Assembly: GCA_030917225.1 (NCBI GenBank)
Contig: JAUPVD010000305.1
Coordinates: 1-5,313 of the forward strand
From: Pseudomonadota bacterium
Lineage (GTDB): Bacteria; Pseudomonadota; Gammaproteobacteria; Burkholderiales; Rhodocyclaceae
Direction of reading: 5' to 3'
DNA length: 5,313 nucleotides
In this document: in pieces, positions 1 to 5,313 of the stretch
Layout of the letters: the number at the start of each line of letters is the position of its first letter
Position numbering within the stretch: position 1 is the stretch's first letter
Notes under the pieces: generated by a model
Database searches by the model: none
What the model saw: the letters and a program-made list of their open reading frames with translations, nothing else
Told to the model about the DNA's origin: nothing
Translations under genes and position numbers: made by a program

Positions 1-1222
<1,222 letters not shown>

Positions 1223-2086
1223 TTACACCGCCGCGGCGCCGCCGACAATCTCGGACAGCTCTTTGGTAATCGCTGCCTGGCGCGCCTTGTTGTAGACGAG
1301 CTTGAGATCGCCGATCACGGTCTTGGCGTTATCGGAAGCGGACTTCATCGCTACCATCCGTGCGCTCTGCTCGGAAGCCATGTTCTCGGCCACCGCCTGA
1401 TAGATCAGCGCTTCGACGTAGCGGATGAGCAGGTCGTCGACGACTTCCTTGGCGTCCGGCTCATAAACGTAGTCCCACTTGGTTTCGGCAGAGCCGACCG
1501 CTTCGCCCGACAATGGCAGCAACTGCTCAAGCACCGGTTCCTGTTTCATCGTATTGATGAAGCGGGTGTAACCAATGAACAGCTGGTCGATATCGCCCTT
1601 GACGAAGGCATCAAGCTGAACCTTGACCGGACCGATCAGCTTTTCCAGGTGGGGCGTATCGCCCATTCCGGTCGCATGCGAAACGATCTGCGCACGGGCG
1701 CGCTGCATGAAGCTGAAGCCCTTGTTGCCGATGGCCGTCACTTGCACGGCAACACCCTGGCTATCCCACTCCTTCATCCGCGACACGGCGAGGCGAAGCA
1801 CGTTAGCGTTGAGGCCACCGCACAAACCCTTGTCGGAAGTGACGAGAATCACACCTACCTTCTTCACCTGCTCGCGCTTGGTGAGGAAGGGGTGCTTGTA
1901 CTCGGCAATCGCGTGCGAGAGATTGGCAGCCACGCGCCGGATCTTTTCGCCATAGGGGCGGGCAGCCCGCATCCGGTCCTGCGCTTTGCGCATTTTGGAT
2001 GCAGCCACCATCTCCATGGCCTTGGTGATCTTGCGCGTGTTTTCTACGCTTTTGATCTTGTTGCGAATTTCCTTGCCGCTAGGCAT
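1223..2086 (-). CDS. atpG: ATP synthase F1 subunit gamma (rotor shaft)
   Basis: The central shaft of F1: it rotates inside the alpha3beta3 ring, linking c-ring rotation to the conformational changes in beta. The protein is 287 residues, the same length class as the E. coli subunit. The N-terminal helix ([20 protein letters not shown], residues 13-32) forms one half of the coiled-coil shaft. [11 protein letters not shown] at 83-93 belongs to the conserved Rossmann-like globular domain. The C-terminal helix ends in the gamma family signature [14 protein letters not shown] at 273-286. The start is supported by AGGAG six bases upstream and by the standard [14 protein letters not shown] beginning. 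It sits 17 bases after atpA and 27 bases before atpD. I see no redox-regulatory cysteine insertion of the chloroplast kind. Complete and apparently intact. Confidence 0.98.
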   Translation of the reverse strand: MPSGKEIRNKIKSVENTRKITKAMEMVAASKMRKAQDRMRAARPYGEKIRRVAANLSHAIAEYKHPFLTKREQVKKVGVILVTSDKGLCGGLNANVLRLAVSRMKEWDSQGVAVQVTAIGNKGFSFMQRARAQIVSHATGMGDTPHLEKLIGPVKVQLDAFVKGDIDQLFIGYTRFINTMKQEPVLEQLLPLSGEAVGSAETKWDYVYEPDAKEVVDDLLIRYVEALIYQAVAENMASEQSARMVAMKSASDNAKTVIGDLKLVYNKARQAAITKELSEIVGGAAAV

Positions 2087-2092
2087 GGCATT

Positions 2093-2097
2093 CTCCT
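2093..2097 (-). promoter_or_regulatory. Ribosome binding site of atpG
   Basis: AGGAG (within TAGGAGAA) on the minus strand, six bases before the ATG at 2084-2086 and inside the 17-base atpA-atpG gap. It has a canonical sequence and spacing and fixes the gamma start. Confidence 0.85.
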
Positions 2098-2103
2098 AGC
2101 TGG

Positions 2104-3642
<1,539 letters not shown>

Positions 3643-3648
3643 GGAAAT

Positions 3649-3653
3649 CTCCT
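3649..3653 (-). promoter_or_regulatory. Ribosome binding site of atpA, overlapping the atpH stop
   Basis: AGGAG on the minus strand, six bases before the alpha ATG at 3640-3642. Its first bases are also the last two bases of the atpH TAG stop codon (3652-3654), so a ribosome finishing delta sits on the alpha ribosome site. This favours translational coupling of delta and alpha; the coupling itself is inferred. Confidence 0.85.
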
Positions 3654-4185
3654 AGTTTTTCAGCGCAACGGCCATGGCTGCGAGCTTGCCGCGCACGGAG
3701 GCGTCGAGCGTCTGGTCGCCAACGGTCACCACAACACCGCCAATCAAGGTTTCATCAACCTTGACCGACAGATTGAGCTTGCACTTGAAGTGCTTCTCCA
3801 GCTCGGGGGTAACGTCGCGAACCTGAGCATCCGACAGCGGGAAAGCGGAAAGAATTTCGCCATCCCGCGTACCCTCTTCGGCACGCTTGTAGGTCTCGTA
3901 GAGGCCGGCAATCTCGGGCAGACAGGTCAGCCGGTCGTTCTTGGCCAACAGCATCAGCAGGTTGGTCAGACCGTCATCAGCCTTGCCGCATGCCGCACTG
4001 AACAGCTCGACGAGCTGTTCCTGGCGAACATTCGGATCGTCGATGACAGCGGCCACCTCGGTATTGCCGGCGACATTCGCCAGCGACTCGAGACGGTCGG
4101 ACCACTGTGCCAGGGCGCCTTGTTCGCGCGCCAGCTGGAACACCGCTTCTGCGTACGGCCGGGCAATGGTGACGGTTTCAGCCAT
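3652..4185 (-). CDS. atpH: ATP synthase F1 subunit delta (peripheral stalk/OSCP-like)
   Basis: Delta sits on top of the F1 head and ties the alpha N-termini to the C-terminal end of the b dimer, forming part of the stator. The 177 residues equal the usual bacterial length. The N-terminal helical domain begins MAETVTIARPYAEAVFQLA, the typical family opening with the conserved ARPYAEAVF stretch. The C-terminal part carries the delta family signature at about 139-156 (LSVKVDETLIGGVVVTVG), followed by DASVRGKLAAMA. The ATG at 4183-4185 is the only start giving this family N-terminus. It lies 5 bases after the atpF stop (TAA at 4191-4193) without a good Shine-Dalgarno sequence; the nearest is AAGG at 4198-4201, about 12 bases upstream inside the end of atpF. 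Translation therefore probably depends on ribosomes arriving from atpF. Ends in TAG. Confidence 0.97.
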   Translation of the reverse strand: MAETVTIARPYAEAVFQLAREQGALAQWSDRLESLANVAGNTEVAAVIDDPNVRQEQLVELFSAACGKADDGLTNLLMLLAKNDRLTCLPEIAGLYETYKRAEEGTRDGEILSAFPLSDAQVRDVTPELEKHFKCKLNLSVKVDETLIGGVVVTVGDQTLDASVRGKLAAMAVALKN

Positions 4186-4190
4186 TTGCT

Positions 4191-4661
4191 TTACAGACCT
4201 TGCTTGAGAGAAGCGAGCATGTCGGAATGCGCGGCAGCGTTGACTTCCTTCTTCAGGATTTTCTCGGCACCGGCAATGGCCAACTCGGCAACCCGCTCAC
4301 GCAGTTGCTGCTTGGCACGTTCGACTTCCTGCTCGATCTCGGCCTTGGCGCCGGCGACCACCTTGTCCGCCTCAACCTTGGCCTGACCCTTGGCTTCTTC
4401 AACGATCTGCTGCGCACGCTTGTCGGCGGCAGCGATCACTTCCGAGGCCTTTTCCTTGGCTTCGCGCAGAGCTTCAGCAGAACGCTTGGCAGCGATCTCC
4501 TGTTCCTGCTTGCCGCGTTCGGCGGCAGACAGGCCATCAGCGATCAACTTTTGGCGGTCGGCCATCGCCTTTTGCAGCGGCGGCCATACGAACTTCATCG
4601 TGATCCAGATGAAGAGACCAAACCAAATCGCCTGACCTATCAGAGTAGCGTTGATATTCAC
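4191..4661 (-). CDS. atpF: ATP synthase Fo subunit b (peripheral stalk), GTG start
   Basis: The b subunit forms a dimer anchored in the inner membrane, whose long helices reach up to delta and hold F1 still while the rotor turns. The 156 residues match the E. coli length. Residues 1-28 ([15 protein letters not shown] onward to VWPP) form the single membrane helix with the conserved Asn2 and the WPP hinge. Arg36, the conserved residue just after the hinge, is present. Residues 35-140 are an alanine-, lysine- and glutamate-rich helix with coiled-coil character, and the delta-binding end follows from about 125. The start codon is GTG at 4659-4661: AAAGGAGT lies six bases upstream and the family N-terminus begins exactly there. 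E. coli atpF, as I recall, also uses GTG. It lies 32 bases after atpE. Complete. Confidence 0.97.
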   Translation of the reverse strand: MNINATLIGQAIWFGLFIWITMKFVWPPLQKAMADRQKLIADGLSAAERGKQEQEIAAKRSAEALREAKEKASEVIAAADKRAQQIVEEAKGQAKVEADKVVAGAKAEIEQEVERAKQQLRERVAELAIAGAEKILKKEVNAAAHSDMLASLKQGL

Positions 4662-4666
4662 GCCTG

Positions 4667-4674
4667 ACTCCTTT
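4667..4674 (-). promoter_or_regulatory. Ribosome binding site of atpF (decides GTG start)
   Basis: AAAGGAGT on the minus strand, its GGAG core ending six bases before the GTG at 4659-4661. There is no ATG nearby that would give the family N-terminus, so this strong site decides the GTG start. Confidence 0.85.
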
Positions 4675-4693
4675 CAATAAGCAGCCAGTTGGA

Positions 4694-5313
<620 letters not shown>

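Overview
The whole window is an F-type ATP synthase (atp) operon transcribed on the minus strand, so the genes read from right to left. The order is atpB (a, 3' end only), atpE (c), atpF (b), atpH (delta), atpA (alpha), atpG (gamma), atpD (beta, missing its C-terminus). This is the classical proteobacterial order B-E-F-H-A-G-D. An atpI upstream and an atpC (epsilon) downstream would be expected beyond the window edges but are not visible.

The proteins look like those of a Gram-negative proteobacterium. Moderately high GC, strong resemblance to the E. coli subunits throughout, and a c subunit ending in the FANPF-type tail seen in many betaproteobacteria suggest Betaproteobacteria. This is inference from remembered family features, not a search, and I cannot name a genus.

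Layout: 5030-5313 encodes the last 93 residues of subunit a, with the essential proton-channel arginine. 4958-5029 is a short AT-rich leader in front of atpE. 4694-4957 is the c subunit, with its proton-binding Asp62. 4191-4661 is the b subunit (GTG start, one N-terminal membrane helix and a long charged helix). 3652-4185 is delta, 2104-3642 alpha, 1223-2086 gamma and 1-1195 beta. Together the a, b and c subunits form the membrane Fo proton motor. Alpha, beta and gamma form the catalytic F1 head and rotor, and delta with b forms the peripheral stalk. All catalytic and proton-translocation residues I checked are present, so the complex looks functional and H+-coupled.

Apart from the 72-base atpB-atpE leader, intergenic gaps are only 5-32 bases, with no internal promoter or terminator that I can support. 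Expression differences between subunits are therefore probably set at translation: a U-rich leader and good Shine-Dalgarno for atpE, a GTG start for atpF, a poor ribosome site for atpH, and a ribosome site overlapping the previous stop codon for atpA. I found no mobile element, RNA gene, CRISPR array or new system; this is a conserved housekeeping region.
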